Origin: Methylobacterium aquaticum
GTDB lineage: Bacteria > Pseudomonadota > Alphaproteobacteria > Rhizobiales > Beijerinckiaceae
NCBI RefSeq assembly: GCF_016804325.1
Contig: NZ_CP043627.1
Coordinates: 5,501,001-5,565,000, forward strand
Direction of reading: 5' to 3'
DNA length: 64,000 bases
The translations under genes and the position numbers were made by a program. The notes beneath the pieces are model-generated. The model saw nothing but the letters and a program-made list of their open reading frames with translations, was not told where the DNA came from and made no database searches. Of the stretch, positions 11,425 to 20,660 are shown one piece after another (the stretch's first letter is position 1; each line of letters opens with the position of its first letter).

Positions 11425-13379
11425 GCGCCGCGCCGGACGCGATCTGGATCCAGGCCTGCCTGGCGGCGTCCCTCGTCGCACGCGATCCGGCCGGAACGGG
11501 CATCGTGCTGCGCGCCCGGCCCGGCCCGGTGCGCGAGGCCTGGCTCGACCGCCTGCGCCGCCTCCTCCCCGAAGGGACTCCCGCGACGCGCCTGCCGGTG
11601 GGAATCGCCGACGACGCGCTGCTCGGCGGGCTCGACCTGCCGGCGACCCTGGCCCAGGGGCGGCCGGTGGCGCAAGCGGGCCTGCTTGCCCGCAGCCATG
11701 GCGGCGTGATCGTGGTGCCGATGGCCGAGCGGCTGGCCCCCGGCACCGCGGCGCGGATCGCGCAAAGTCTCGATACCGGCCTCGTCGAGGTCGCCCGGGA
11801 CGGGATCGCGACCCGGCACGCGGCGCAGGTCGGCCTCGTGCTCCTCGACGAGGGAGAGGGCGAGGACGAGGCCGTGCCGGCCTGCCTTGCCGATCGCGTG
11901 GCGTTTCACCTCGACCTCGATGGGGTGCCGGTGAGCGCCCTCGCGGCTGCGCCGCCGGTGTCGGACCCGGCCGCGCCTCGGGCGCACCCAGGCAACATGA
12001 CGGAGCGGTCCATCCGCGCCGCCGGACTCTCCCACCCGGAACCTCATCCTGAGGTGCCGCGCCAGCGGCCTCGAAGGAGGGCTCCAGATATCTCAGAGAC
12101 GTCTGGAGGCCTCCTTCGAGGCTCGCATGCGCTCGCACCTCAGGATGAGGTTCCGGGTGGGAGTGGAGATCGCCGCTGGCTTGACGTCAGCGGCGTCTCC
12201 CCTGATGCGGGCCGGACCGAGGTCCCGCCCGAGCCCGACGCCGCCGACACGCTCTGCACTCTCGCATTGCGCCTTGGGATCGCGTCCTTGCGGGCGCCGC
12301 TCCTGGCCTTGCGGGTGGCGCGGCTGCACGCGGCCCTGGCCGGACGGGATGCGGTCGAGGATCCCGATCTGGCGCTTGCCGCCGCCCTAGTGCTCGCGCC
12401 CCGGGCGCGTTGCTGGCCGCAGGAGGTGCAAGAGACGCCGGACCAGCCAGCCGAGCCACCGCCGGAGACAAGCGACGAGGCCGGCGAATCCTCCGTCTCC
12501 TGCGGCGAGGAAAGCGGCGAGGATCGCATCCTCGCCGCCGCGGCGGCGAGCCTGCCGCCCGGCCTCCTCGCCCGGCTGCTTGCTGGCGCCGATCCCCGCA
12601 CCCGCAGCCCGGGCGCCGGCCGGGCGGGCGCCGCCGCCACGGCGCAGAGGGGTCGCCCGGTCGGCGCGCGTCCCGGCGATCCGCGCCGCGGGCGCCTCGC
12701 CCTGATCGAGACCCTGCGCGCCGCCGCCCCCTGGCAGCGCCTGCGCCGGGGCGCGGGCGAGGCGCGCCTGCGCATCACGGCCGACGACCTGCGCATCCGC
12801 CGGCTGGTGCAGAAGCGCGAGACCACCACGATCTTTGCGGTCGATGCCTCCGGCTCCGCCGCCCTCGAACGCCTGGCCGAGGCCAAGGGCGCGGTCGAAT
12901 CGCTGCTCGCCGAGTGCTACGTCCGGCGCGACCGGGTCGCCCTGGTGGCCTTCCGGGGCCGCGGCGCCGACCTGCTGCTGGTCCCGACCCGCTCGCTGGT
13001 GCGGGCCAAGCGCGCGCTGGCGTCCCTGCCGGGCGGCGGCGGCACCCCGCTCGCGGCCGGGATCGAGGCGGCGGGCCGGCTCGCCGCCGCCGAGCGCCGC
13101 GGCGGCCGAAGCCCGGTCGTGCTGCTCCTCACCGACGGCCGGGCCAATGTCGACCGCTCTGGCGCCCCGGGGCGGGCGCAGGCCGCGGCCGATGCCCTTG
13201 CGGCGGCTCGGGTCCTCGCGGCCGAGGGCACGCGGGCGCTCGTGATCGACACCGCGGCGCGCCCGCAGGATTCCGCCCGGGCGCTCGCCGCCGCGATGGC
13301 GGCGCGCTACCTGGCGATGCCGCAGGCCGACGCCGCGCGCCTGACGAGGGCCGTGCGCGAGGCCGCCCCCGCATGCTGA
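11421..13379 (+). CDS. bchD: Magnesium chelatase subunit D, with in-frame palindromic insertion
   Basis: This 652-residue adaptor of the BchI-BchD complex starts at a GTG overlapping the bchI stop. Residues 1-175 form the degenerate AAA+ domain; a clear Walker A is absent, as is normal for BchD. The helical domain resumes near residue 275 ([20 protein letters not shown]). An acidic/Pro-rich linker follows, then a C-terminal VWA domain with the MIDAS motif DASGS (Asp475-Ser479), GGGTPLAAG and LLTDGRANV. Residues 203-248 are encoded entirely by a 135-bp palindromic repeat (12029-12163) lacking stops, an insertion at the border of the AAA+ and helical parts. All catalytic and binding motifs remain intact, so the protein is probably functional. 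Confidence 0.95.
   Translation: MSAAPDAIWIQACLAASLVARDPAGTGIVLRARPGPVREAWLDRLRRLLPEGTPATRLPVGIADDALLGGLDLPATLAQGRPVAQAGLLARSHGGVIVVPMAERLAPGTAARIAQSLDTGLVEVARDGIATRHAAQVGLVLLDEGEGEDEAVPACLADRVAFHLDLDGVPVSALAAAPPVSDPAAPRAHPGNMTERSIRAAGLSHPEPHPEVPRQRPRRRAPDISETSGGLLRGSHALAPQDEVPGGSGDRRWLDVSGVSPDAGRTEVPPEPDAADTLCTLALRLGIASLRAPLLALRVARLHAALAGRDAVEDPDLALAAALVLAPRARCWPQEVQETPDQPAEPPPETSDEAGESSVSCGEESGEDRILAAAAASLPPGLLARLLAGADPRTRSPGAGRAGAAATAQRGRPVGARPGDPRRGRLALIETLRAAAPWQRLRRGAGEARLRITADDLRIRRLVQKRETTTIFAVDASGSAALERLAEAKGAVESLLAECYVRRDRVALVAFRGRGADLLLVPTRSLVRAKRALASLPGGGGTPLAAGIEAAGRLAAAERRGGRSPVVLLLTDGRANVDRSGAPGRAQAAADALAAARVLAAEGTRALVIDTAARPQDSARALAAAMAARYLAMPQADAARLTRAVREAAPAC
12029..12163 (+). 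repeat. Modular palindromic element, family A copy 1, inside bchD
   Basis: Perfect 29-base outer arms lie at 12029-12057 and 12135-12163 (core ACCTCATCCTGAGGTGC and its complement). Inside is a second stem, CTCGAAGGAGG-g-CTCCAGA paired with TCTGGAG-g-CCTCCTTCGAG. The element is 135 bases, a multiple of three, and open in the bchD frame. Three relatives lie at 14331, 20490 and 55583. It should give the bchD mRNA a very stable internal hairpin. Confidence 0.9.
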
Positions 13380-14272
13380 CGGCGATGGCGTCCACCGACC
13401 AAAGGCCCGCCTTCGCGCGGACGGGCCGCGACTGGCCCAATCGCGAGGCGAGCCGCTTCGTCACCGCCGGCGGCCTGACCTGGCACGTGCAGGAGGCGGG
13501 CGAGGGGCCTGTGCTGCTTCTCGTCCACGGCACGGGGGCAGCGACCCATTCCTGGCGCGGGCTGCTGCCGCTGCTCGCCCGCGACTTCCGGGTGATCGCC
13601 CCCGACCTGCCGGGCCACGGCTTCACCGATCCGCTGCCCACGCCCTCGCTGCCGCGCATGGCCCGGGCACTCGCCGAGTTGCTGCGCGTTCTCGACGTTC
13701 AGCCTCAGGTCGCGGTCGGCCATTCCGCGGGAGCGGCGATCCTGGCGCGGCTCTGCCTCGACGGCGGGCTGGCGCCGCGCCTCCTGGTCGGGCTCAACGC
13801 GGCGCTCAAGCCCTTCCCGGGCATGGCCGGCTTCATCTTCCCGGCGATGGCCCGCGCGCTGTTCATCAATCCGGTGACGCCGCGGGTCTTCGCCTGGTCG
13901 GCCGACCGGGCGGCGGTGGAACGGCTGATCCACGGCACCGGCTCGACCCTCGACCGGACCGGCCTCGACCTCTACCGGCGCCTGTTCCAGACCCCCGGCC
14001 ACGTCGCGGGCGCGCTCGGCATGATGGCGCATTGGGACCTCGTTCCCCTCGACCGCGACCTGCCCCGCCTCGCGGGTCCGCTCCTGCTGATCGTCGGCGG
14101 CCAGGACCGCACCATCGCCCCCGACGTGTCGTTCGGCCTTGCCGACCGCCTCGGCGTCCGAGCCCGGGTCGAATTGCTGCGCGGCCTCGGGCACCTGGCC
14201 CACGAGGAGAAGCCGGAGGTGGCGGCGGAGCTGATCCGGGCCGGGGCGGAGCGGGAAGGGGTTTTGGGCTGA
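13373..14272 (+). CDS. bchO: BchO, alpha/beta-fold hydrolase of the magnesium chelatase operon
   Basis: This 299-residue alpha/beta hydrolase family protein is found after bchD in photosynthesis clusters and is proposed to act in bacteriochlorophyll synthesis, though its exact reaction is not settled. The oxyanion-hole segment LLVHGTGAATHSWRG (residues 49-63) and nucleophile elbow GHSAGA (Ser118) are visible. The late GGQDRTI and GLGHLAHEEKP segments carry the acid and His. The chosen ATG overlaps bchD by seven bases; an in-frame ATG at 13385 is possible. Confidence 0.9.
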   Translation: MLTAMASTDQRPAFARTGRDWPNREASRFVTAGGLTWHVQEAGEGPVLLLVHGTGAATHSWRGLLPLLARDFRVIAPDLPGHGFTDPLPTPSLPRMARALAELLRVLDVQPQVAVGHSAGAAILARLCLDGGLAPRLLVGLNAALKPFPGMAGFIFPAMARALFINPVTPRVFAWSADRAAVERLIHGTGSTLDRTGLDLYRRLFQTPGHVAGALGMMAHWDLVPLDRDLPRLAGPLLLIVGGQDRTIAPDVSFGLADRLGVRARVELLRGLGHLAHEEKPEVAAELIRAGAEREGVLG

Positions 14273-14330
14273 GGGGCTGTTCGAGCGGGTTGCCCCATCG
14301 AAAATTCGAGGAAGCGTATCCTATCCACCC

Positions 14331-14451
14331 ACCTCATCCTGAGGTGTGAGCGAAGCGAGCCTCGAAGGAGGGCTCCAGGGATCGCCGAGACTTCTGGAGA
14401 CCTCCTTCGAGGTCAGTCCATCGATGATGGACTGACACCTCAGGATGAGGT
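14331..14451 (+). repeat. Modular palindromic element, family A copy 2 (303-bp gap after bchO)
   Basis: Outer arms ACCTCATCCTGAGGTGT (14331-14347) and its complement (14435-14451) flank the central CTCGAAGGAGG stem. The right side module is a perfect hairpin with arms GTCAGTCCATC and GATGGACTGAC; the left module is a GCTCGC-type sequence without a perfect hairpin. It begins 58 bases after the bchO stop. The rest of the 14273-14575 gap is AT-rich (14461-14530) and holds a terminator-like hairpin. Confidence 0.85.
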
Positions 14452-14539
14452 GGTCGAATGGAATTGACAGTTATTTTATAGTATTTAAAACAAAAATCGG
14501 ACTCAACAAGCCTCTATAATATCAGGATTTTAGTGCGAA

Positions 14540-14565
14540 GTCGGCGGTTCATCCGAACCGCCGAC
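14540..14565 (-). terminator. Terminator-like hairpin after the NRPS-like gene
   Basis: A perfect ten-base stem, GTCGGCGGTT and AACCGCCGAC with a six-base loop, lies eleven bases beyond the stop of the leftward NRPS-like gene. The tail in that direction is only moderately T-rich, so efficiency is uncertain. Confidence 0.5.
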
Positions 14566-14575
14566 TGCAAACCCC

Positions 14576-17500
14576 CTACTCCGCCGCGATCGCCTGATGC
14601 ACCACCGGCACCGCCGGCGCGCCTTCCCAGCGGGAATTGGCCGGGATGCTCTCGCCCTTCATCACGATGGTGAGGGGGCGCAGCTGGGCGTAGTCGCCGA
14701 CCTTGGTGTCGTAGAGCACCGTCGCGAAGGCGCCGACGCTGACGCCGCGGCCGACCTCGACCCGGCCGACCTTCATCACCCGGTCCTCGTAGAGGTGGGT
14801 CTGGAGGGCCGACATCCGGTTGATCGAGGCGAAGTCGCCGATGGTGACGCAGTCGAACTCGGTGATGTCGGTGGCGAGCATGCAGATGCCCTCGCCAGTG
14901 CGGGTGCCGAACAGCCGCAGCACCCAGGGCAGGAACGGCGTGCCCATCAGGTGCTCGAGCAGCACCTTTCCGGCCAAGCCCCAGTACATGACTGCCACCG
15001 CCTCGGTCCGCATCGCCCACCACGACCACATCGGGTGCATGCCGGGCACGTAGCGGCCCATCAGCAGCCACTTGACCGCGATGACCACGAGCGTCTGCAG
15101 CACCGCGATGACCACGCTGGTGGCGACGAAGCTGAGGGCGAGGCCCGACCAGTCGCCGGCGAGGATCGCCGGGTAGAACACGAAATCGATCGCCAGGATG
15201 GCGAAGGTGATGAACAGCATCGGCGAGAACGAGGAGGTGAAGGCCTCGAACACGCCGCGGCGGACCCGCGGCCAGATCCCGGGCTCGAAGGTCTGGGCCT
15301 GGCCGAGATCGACCTTCTGGCGGACCGGCAGCTTGATCGGCGGCGAGCCGAACCAGGTCTCGCCGGGCGCCATGCGGTCGTTGGCCGGCGGCTTCGACTT
15401 GATGCCGATGAGCACGTCGTCCGGGATGATGGCTCCGGGCGGCACCACCGCGTCGTTGCCGACGAAGACCCGGGCGCCGGTGCGCACCGGATGCAGCTCC
15501 ATCACGCCGCGGCGCACCTCCTCCTCGCCGTAGACGACCTCGTCGGCGATGAAGTTGCGCGGGCCCACTTCCGCGAGGTCGTAGCGGCCGGCGAGGTTGG
15601 TGGAGATCTCGGCGCCCTGGCCCATCCCGGCGCCCATCAGCCGGTACCAGGCCCGCATGTAGACCGTGGCGAAGAGCGACGAGAGGGTTTCCAGCGTCAC
15701 CTCGGCGGCGAGCGCCACCGCCCATTTGCGCAGGTAGACGCCGCTGTGGATCGAGTAGCTGCCGGCCTTGAGCCGCGGCAGCACGAGCCAGCGGATGCCG
15801 GCGATCAGCCCGACCGTGCCGGCGGTCATCAGCATCGCCGTCGGCCAGGTCAGGAACGGCAGGTACCAGTGGTAGTCCACGTCGGTCATCGTCGCCAGCG
15901 TGTCGCTGATCTGGTCGAAGATGTAGAAGGCCGGGAAGATCGGCAGCAGGCCCACCGCCGGGATCGCCGCCAGCAGCACGGCGTAGATCGCGAAGAACAC
16001 GGCGCGGCGCTCGCGCGAGACCTCGAGCTCCGGCTGCACGTCCGAGAGATCGACCATGCCGACCTTGCGGCCCGGCGAGCCGTCCCAGGCCTCGGCGCGG
16101 CCGACCACGGTGCCCGACGGCACGGTGGTGAGGTCGGCGAGTTCCGCGTGGTCCTCGATCCGGGTGTCGTAGCCGACGACGCAGGACGTTCCGATGGCGA
16201 CGTCGTCGCCGATCGAGACGCGGCCAATGACGAGTTCGTTGCCGACCACCTCGGCATTGGCCAGCGTCAGCCGGCCGCCGAGCGAGGCGCCGCGCCCGAT
16301 GCTGACGAGGTCCGGCGCCCCGATCTCGATGTCGGAGATCAGCGCGTCCTCGCCGACCTTGGCCCCGAGCAGCCGCAGGTAGATGCGGATCATCGGCGAG
16401 CCCTGGAGCCACTTGACGTGGACCAGCGGCGTCAGGCGCTGGGTCAGCCACCAGCGGAAGTAATAGGTGCCCCAGAGCGGGTAGCGCCCCGGTTTCGTGC
16501 GCCCGAGCACCAGCCACTTCACCGCGATGGCGATGAGGGCGGTGGCCGCGTTGAGGCCGATATAGACCAGCAGCAGCACCGCCATCTCGGCGAAGAAGCC
16601 GAGCTCGCCGCCGGTGATGAGCAGGTAGGTGACGAAGATGCCGAGCCACTGCGCGGTGGCGAGCGCGATGACGAAGGGCAGCACCGCGGCCTGCGCGAGG
16701 CCGCACAGGAAGCGCCGCATCAGCGGCGGCGGCTCGAAGGAGAGGTCGTGGGTCGCGATCGCTGCGCCGGCGCCGCCGGTCCGCGCGATCAGGGTCTCGG
16801 ACATGGCACGCAGCGTGCGGCCGTTATAGACGTCCTGGAGGGTGATGGCGGCGAGCGCCGGCACCGTGCGCACCGCCGAGACGAAGCGGGCGGCGAGCAG
16901 CGAGTGCCCGCCGAGATCGCCGAAGAAATCGGCCTCGAACGGGATCGGCTGGTTGCCGAACACCGTGTGGGCGGCGGCGAGCAGCGCGGCTTCCGTCTCG
17001 TCGCGGGGCTCCTCCTGCTCGCCGGAGGTCTCGACCACGGCGAGGGGAGCCGCCCGCAGGGCCTTGCGGTCGACCTTACCGGAGGCGGCGAGCACGGGCA
17101 GGCCGTCTACCACCTCGAAATGCGCCGGGATCATGTAGGGCGGCATCGTCTCGGCGAGCGCCGAACGCAGCCGGCCGCGATCGAACTCCACCCCCCGCTC
17201 GGGCACCACGAAGGCGACGAGCCGGTCGACCCCGTCATCCTGGCGCAAAACCACCGCGGCGGAGGCGATGCCGGGCTGGACCCGGATCCGCGATTCGATC
17301 TCGCCGAGCTCGACCCGGAAGCCGCGGACCTTCACCTGGTCGTCGATGCGGCCGTGGAAGACGATGCGGCCGGCATGGTCCAGCGAGACCGCGTCGCCGG
17401 AACGGTAGAGCACCGGGTCCGAACCGTCGCCGCCATAGGGGTTGGCGACGAACTTCTCCGCCGTCAGCTCCGGCCGGGCGAGGTAGCCCCTGGCGATGCC

Positions 17501-18655
17501 GGGCCCGCCGATCAGCAGCTCGCCCTGCACGCCGGGCCCGACGAGGTTCAAGGCCTCGTCGGCGATGTAGGCGGTGTAGTTGGCGATCGGCCCGCCGATG
17601 GTGACGGGGTCGCCCGGCTTCATCTCGGCGGCGGTCGCCACCACCGTCGCCTCGGTCGGCCCGTAGGTGTTGAAGAGCTTGCGGTTCGGCGTCGCCCAGC
17701 GGGCGATGAGCGGCTCGGGCAGCGCCTCGCCGCCGAGCAGGATCAGCCGCAAGGCGGGCACGTCCTTGGTCATCAGCCCGAGGAGCGTCGGCACCGTGTC
17801 GAGCACGGTGATGCCGGCCTCGATCAGGATGTCGGGCAGGGCCTCGGCATCGCCCATCTGGGCCGGGCTCGCCACGAACAGGGTCGCGCCGGCGAGGTAC
17901 GGAACCCAGATCTCCTCCATCGAGAGATCGAAGGCGACGGAGGCGCCCTGGAACACCACGTCGTCGCCGGTGACCCCGTAGAGGTCGTTGGCCGAGCGCA
18001 GGAAGTGGCAGATGTTGCGGTGGCTGATGACGATGCCCTTCGGCACGCCGGTCGAGCCCGAGGTGTAGATCAGGTAGGCCGGGTGCTCGGGGGTGAGGCC
18101 GGCCGCGCGCAGGTCCGGCGCCGGGCCGCTCGCTTGGGCGGCGACCTCGTCGGGCGTCAGGGCCGGGCAGGCCTCGGTCGGCGCCTTGTCCTTGAGGGCG
18201 GCGGAGGTCACCAGGGCCTTGGCCTCGGCATCCTTCAGGCAGACCGCGACCCGGTCGGCGGGCGCCTCGGCGTCGAAGGGCAGCCAGGCGGCACCGGCCT
18301 TGGTGATGCCGATCTGCGCCACCAGCAGGTCGGGCGAGCGCGCCATCCACAGGCCGACCACGTCGCCGGGCCCGATCCCGCGCGCCGCGAGGCCGGCGGC
18401 GATCGCGTCGGAGCGCTCGTTCACCTCGGCATAGGACAGGCGGGTGCGCGACGCCTGGTCTGAGCCGCTCGCCGCGTCGACGAGGGCGGTGTGGCCGGGC
18501 CGGGCCCGGGCGGTGTCGCGAAAGATCTCGGCCAGCACCTCGTCCCGGAGGAGGTCCGGCCGCACGGGACCGCGGAGCACCGCCGCGCCTGCGGGCGGGA
18601 CGGCCGGCTGGCTCGTCCCGGTGGGCGTGCGGACGGTCCCGGCGGTGTGGTTCAT
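14576..18655 (-). CDS. Pls-like single-module NRPS (A-T-membrane-tandem domains)
   Basis: This is a 1359-residue protein. Residues 35-540 form an adenylation domain (LIYTSGSTGVPKG near 195-207, FDLSMEEIW, YGPTEAT, Lys527 in SGKVDRK). A carrier domain follows with Ser585 in LGGHSLL. Six hydrophobic segments in three pairs (about 655-715, 900-960 and 1180-1230) alternate with three soluble blocks rich in hexapeptide-like left-handed-helix repeats. There is no conventional condensation or thioesterase domain. This is the layout of the epsilon-poly-lysine synthetase (Pls) class and its relatives. The specificity positions read D-L-E-D-L-G-T-V-V-K; acidic residues at GrsA positions 239 and 278 hint at a basic amino acid, an inference. 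The start at 18655 has GGAG eight bases upstream; an earlier ATG at 18691 lacks one. Confidence 0.85.
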   Translation of the reverse strand: MNHTAGTVRTPTGTSQPAVPPAGAAVLRGPVRPDLLRDEVLAEIFRDTARARPGHTALVDAASGSDQASRTRLSYAEVNERSDAIAAGLAARGIGPGDVVGLWMARSPDLLVAQIGITKAGAAWLPFDAEAPADRVAVCLKDAEAKALVTSAALKDKAPTEACPALTPDEVAAQASGPAPDLRAAGLTPEHPAYLIYTSGSTGVPKGIVISHRNICHFLRSANDLYGVTGDDVVFQGASVAFDLSMEEIWVPYLAGATLFVASPAQMGDAEALPDILIEAGITVLDTVPTLLGLMTKDVPALRLILLGGEALPEPLIARWATPNRKLFNTYGPTEATVVATAAEMKPGDPVTIGGPIANYTAYIADEALNLVGPGVQGELLIGGPGIARGYLARPELTAEKFVANPYGGDGSDPVLYRSGDAVSLDHAGRIVFHGRIDDQVKVRGFRVELGEIESRIRVQPGIASAAVVLRQDDGVDRLVAFVVPERGVEFDRGRLRSALAETMPPYMIPAHFEVVDGLPVLAASGKVDRKALRAAPLAVVETSGEQEEPRDETEAALLAAAHTVFGNQPIPFEADFFGDLGGHSLLAARFVSAVRTVPALAAITLQDVYNGRTLRAMSETLIARTGGAGAAIATHDLSFEPPPLMRRFLCGLAQAAVLPFVIALATAQWLGIFVTYLLITGGELGFFAEMAVLLLVYIGLNAATALIAIAVKWLVLGRTKPGRYPLWGTYYFRWWLTQRLTPLVHVKWLQGSPMIRIYLRLLGAKVGEDALISDIEIGAPDLVSIGRGASLGGRLTLANAEVVGNELVIGRVSIGDDVAIGTSCVVGYDTRIEDHAELADLTTVPSGTVVGRAEAWDGSPGRKVGMVDLSDVQPELEVSRERRAVFFAIYAVLLAAIPAVGLLPIFPAFYIFDQISDTLATMTDVDYHWYLPFLTWPTAMLMTAGTVGLIAGIRWLVLPRLKAGSYSIHSGVYLRKWAVALAAEVTLETLSSLFATVYMRAWYRLMGAGMGQGAEISTNLAGRYDLAEVGPRNFIADEVVYGEEEVRRGVMELHPVRTGARVFVGNDAVVPPGAIIPDDVLIGIKSKPPANDRMAPGETWFGSPPIKLPVRQKVDLGQAQTFEPGIWPRVRRGVFEAFTSSFSPMLFITFAILAIDFVFYPAILAGDWSGLALSFVATSVVIAVLQTLVVIAVKWLLMGRYVPGMHPMWSWWAMRTEAVAVMYWGLAGKVLLEHLMGTPFLPWVLRLFGTRTGEGICMLATDITEFDCVTIGDFASINRMSALQTHLYEDRVMKVGRVEVGRGVSVGAFATVLYDTKVGDYAQLRPLTIVMKGESIPANSRWEGAPAVPVVHQAIAAE

Positions 18656-18806
18656 CAAGTGACTCCGCTGGCCCGGGCGGGCCGTTGACATCAAGGCACA
18701 GGTCCGGAACCGGGCTCTCGTGCCGCATGCGCCCCGATCTCGGGCAGGCGGGAGGTGGACGAGAACCGGGGCCGGTTCAAGGCATGCGCGGGCAGAAATC
18801 GGGTCG

Positions 18807-19400
18807 TCAGGCCCAGCGCCGCGCGCCGGCCTCGAAGACCAGGATCCGGCCCTGCAGGATCTCCAGGTGGGGCGCCTCCTCGGTGGAGGCGGTGCCCAAG
18901 GCCACCATCACGGCCCGGGCGACGCCGCCATGGGCCACCACGACCGCCGGACGGTCGAGGGCGTCGAGGACCGGGCGCACCCGCTCGGCCACCATCGCGT
19001 AGCTCTCCGCGCCCTCGCCCGGCGGGCAGAACGCCCAGCGGTCGCGGTCGCGCGCCTGGGAGCGGGCGGGGTCCGCGCGCCGGACCTCCTTCCAGGTCAG
19101 GCCCTCCCAGGCACCGAAGCCGATCTCGCGCAGGCGCGGCTCGATCGTGTAGCCGGCGGGATCGAGGCCGAGCGCGGTGCGCAGGCCCTCCATCGTGTGC
19201 CGGGTGCGCTCCATCGGGCTCGCCAGATAGGGCAGGGTGCCGACCTGCCCGCCCAGCAGGGCGCGCAGCCGTTCGCCGGCCTCGGCGGCTTGCGCGTGGC
19301 CCTTGCGGTTGAGCGGCGTGTCGCGCTGGCCTTGCAGGCGGCCTTCGGCGTTCCAGTCGGTCTCGCCGTGGCGGACGAAGTAGAGCGGCGCGCGGGTCAT
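18807..19400 (-). CDS. Histidine phosphatase family protein
   Basis: The product has 197 residues. The phosphoglycerate-mutase-like signature FVRHGETDWN is at residues 8-17, with His11 as the phospho-acceptor. The family arginine lies in SPMERTRHT and the second His in VVAHGGVAR. Substrate cannot be told from sequence; members include phosphoglycerate mutases, alpha-ribazole phosphatases and broad phosphatases. The ATG at 19400 is chosen because the RHGE motif must be N-terminal; upstream in-frame sequence is antisense to PPK2. Divergent from ppk2 with a 94-bp shared upstream region. Confidence 0.88.
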   Translation of the reverse strand: MTRAPLYFVRHGETDWNAEGRLQGQRDTPLNRKGHAQAAEAGERLRALLGGQVGTLPYLASPMERTRHTMEGLRTALGLDPAGYTIEPRLREIGFGAWEGLTWKEVRRADPARSQARDRDRWAFCPPGEGAESYAMVAERVRPVLDALDRPAVVVAHGGVARAVMVALGTASTEEAPHLEILQGRILVFEAGARRWA

Positions 19401-19414
19401 CGGTCGGTCCTCTT

Positions 19415-19439
19415 GGAACGGCCCCGCTTGGCCGCCGTT
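19415..19439 (+). promoter_or_regulatory. EcfG-type general stress promoter for ppk2
   Basis: GGAAC, a 16-base spacer and CGTT match perfectly the known alphaproteobacterial EcfG (PhyR-controlled) sigma-factor consensus. The -10 element ends 55 bases before the PPK2 start and points towards it. The region lies between divergent genes. Confidence 0.65.
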
Positions 19440-19494
19440 GATCTTGCTGTGATCCGTCGCACGAAGCCGTCCCCGCCGGAGTCCCCGCTTCCCG

Positions 19495-20448
19495 ATGTCG
19501 AAGAAGAACCCGAAAGACAAGCCGGTTTCGCTCCCGGGCCACCCGCGTCCCTCCTCCGCCGCCTGGGCGAACGAGGCCGGATCGCTGGCGGAGGCGAGCC
19601 CGGGCTTCCTCGCCGAGCACGGCGCGACGATCCCTGTCCCGCCGCCGGGCGTCGTCCAGTGCCGGCCCGAGGCGCCCTGCCGCCTCGCCGAGATCGACCC
19701 GGACGCGCCGGGCTCCTCCGACGGCAAGGCGGCGGCGGAAGCCGAGCTGGCGCAGGTGCGCACCCGGATCCAGGATCTGCAGGAGCGGCTCTATGCCGAG
19801 CGCAAGCGCAGCCTGCTGGTGGTGCTCCAGGCGATCGACACCGGCGGCAAGGACGGGACGATCCGCCACGTCTTCGAGGGCGTGAACCCGCAGGGCTGCC
19901 GGGTCTCGTCGTTCAAGACCCCGAGCGCCGAGGAACTCGACCACGATTTCCTGTGGCGCTACCACCGCGAGGCGCCGGCCCGCGGGATGATCGGGGTGTT
20001 CAACCGCAGCCATTACGAGGACGTGCTGATCGTCCGGGTCAAGCAGCTGGTGCCCGAATCGCTGTGGCGGCCGCGCTACGACCTCATCAACGACTTCGAG
20101 CGCCTGCTCACCCTCTCGGGCACCACGGTGCTCAAGATCTTCCTGCACATCTCGAAGGACGAGCAGAAGGAGCGCCTGGAGAGCCGGCTTGCCGACCCGA
20201 CCAAGAACTGGAAGTTCGACCCCGCCGACCTCGTCGAGCGCCAGGCCTGGGATTCGTACCAGGCGGCGTTCCAGGACGCGCTGACCCTGTGCGGGACGCG
20301 GCTCGCGCCCTGGCACGTGGTGCCGGCCAACCGCAAGTGGTTCCGCAACCTCGCCGTGGCGCGGCTGATCGCCGGGACGCTGGAAGCGATGGATCCGCGC
20401 TACCCGGAGCCGAAGGCGGATCTGAGCGGGATCACGGTGCCGGATTGA
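19495..20448 (+). CDS. ppk2: Polyphosphate kinase 2 family protein
   Basis: The 317-residue product has an N-terminal extension of about 75 residues, then the PPK2 core. Walker A is LQAIDTGGKDGT (residues 111-122). The lid/catalytic segment includes GVFNRSHYEDVLIVRV (167-182) and the family-typical WKFDPADL and PWHVVPANRKWFRNLAV. PPK2 enzymes transfer phosphate between polyphosphate and nucleotides; direction and nucleotide preference are not readable here. A perfect stress-type promoter lies upstream, consistent with polyphosphate use under stress. A family A palindrome begins 42 bases after the stop. Confidence 0.92.
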   Translation: MSKKNPKDKPVSLPGHPRPSSAAWANEAGSLAEASPGFLAEHGATIPVPPPGVVQCRPEAPCRLAEIDPDAPGSSDGKAAAEAELAQVRTRIQDLQERLYAERKRSLLVVLQAIDTGGKDGTIRHVFEGVNPQGCRVSSFKTPSAEELDHDFLWRYHREAPARGMIGVFNRSHYEDVLIVRVKQLVPESLWRPRYDLINDFERLLTLSGTTVLKIFLHISKDEQKERLESRLADPTKNWKFDPADLVERQAWDSYQAAFQDALTLCGTRLAPWHVVPANRKWFRNLAVARLIAGTLEAMDPRYPEPKADLSGITVPD

Positions 20449-20489
20449 TGGAAAATTCCGGTCGAATCCAAAACTTCATTCGACCCACA

Positions 20490-20620
20490 ACCTCATCCTG
20501 AGGTGTTAGTCCATCGGGGATGGACTAACCTCGAAGGAGGGCTCCAGAGTCCTGTGCGATCCCTGGAGCCCTCCTTCGAGGTCAGTCGATTTTCAATCGA
20601 CTGACACCTCAGGATGAGGT
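20490..20620 (+). repeat. Modular palindromic element, family A copy 3
   Basis: Outer arms at 20490-20506 and 20604-20620 match copy 2. The left side module is a hairpin with arms TTAGTCCATC and GATGGACTAA. The right module has arms GTCAGTCGATT and AATCGACTGAC. The central stem CTCGAAGGAGGGCTCCAG is conserved. The element lies between the convergent ppk2 and hydrolase genes and could serve as a bidirectional terminator. Confidence 0.87.
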
Positions 20621-20660
20621 CGCGAGTGGGAATGAATGCTGAATCCGAGAGCGTCGGCCG

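Noticed and set aside
12029..12163. bchD as a pseudogene broken by the repeat
   Set aside because: The insertion is a multiple of three, has no stop, and the downstream VWA domain keeps its frame and motifs.
14597..18463. A 1288-codon open frame on the plus strand
   Set aside because: Antisense to the Pls-like NRPS, His/Arg/Gly-rich without domains; a GC artefact.
19401..19763. A longer N-terminus (to 318 residues) for the histidine phosphatase
   Set aside because: The extension overlaps the ppk2 coding start in antisense; the RHGE motif is N-terminal in this family.
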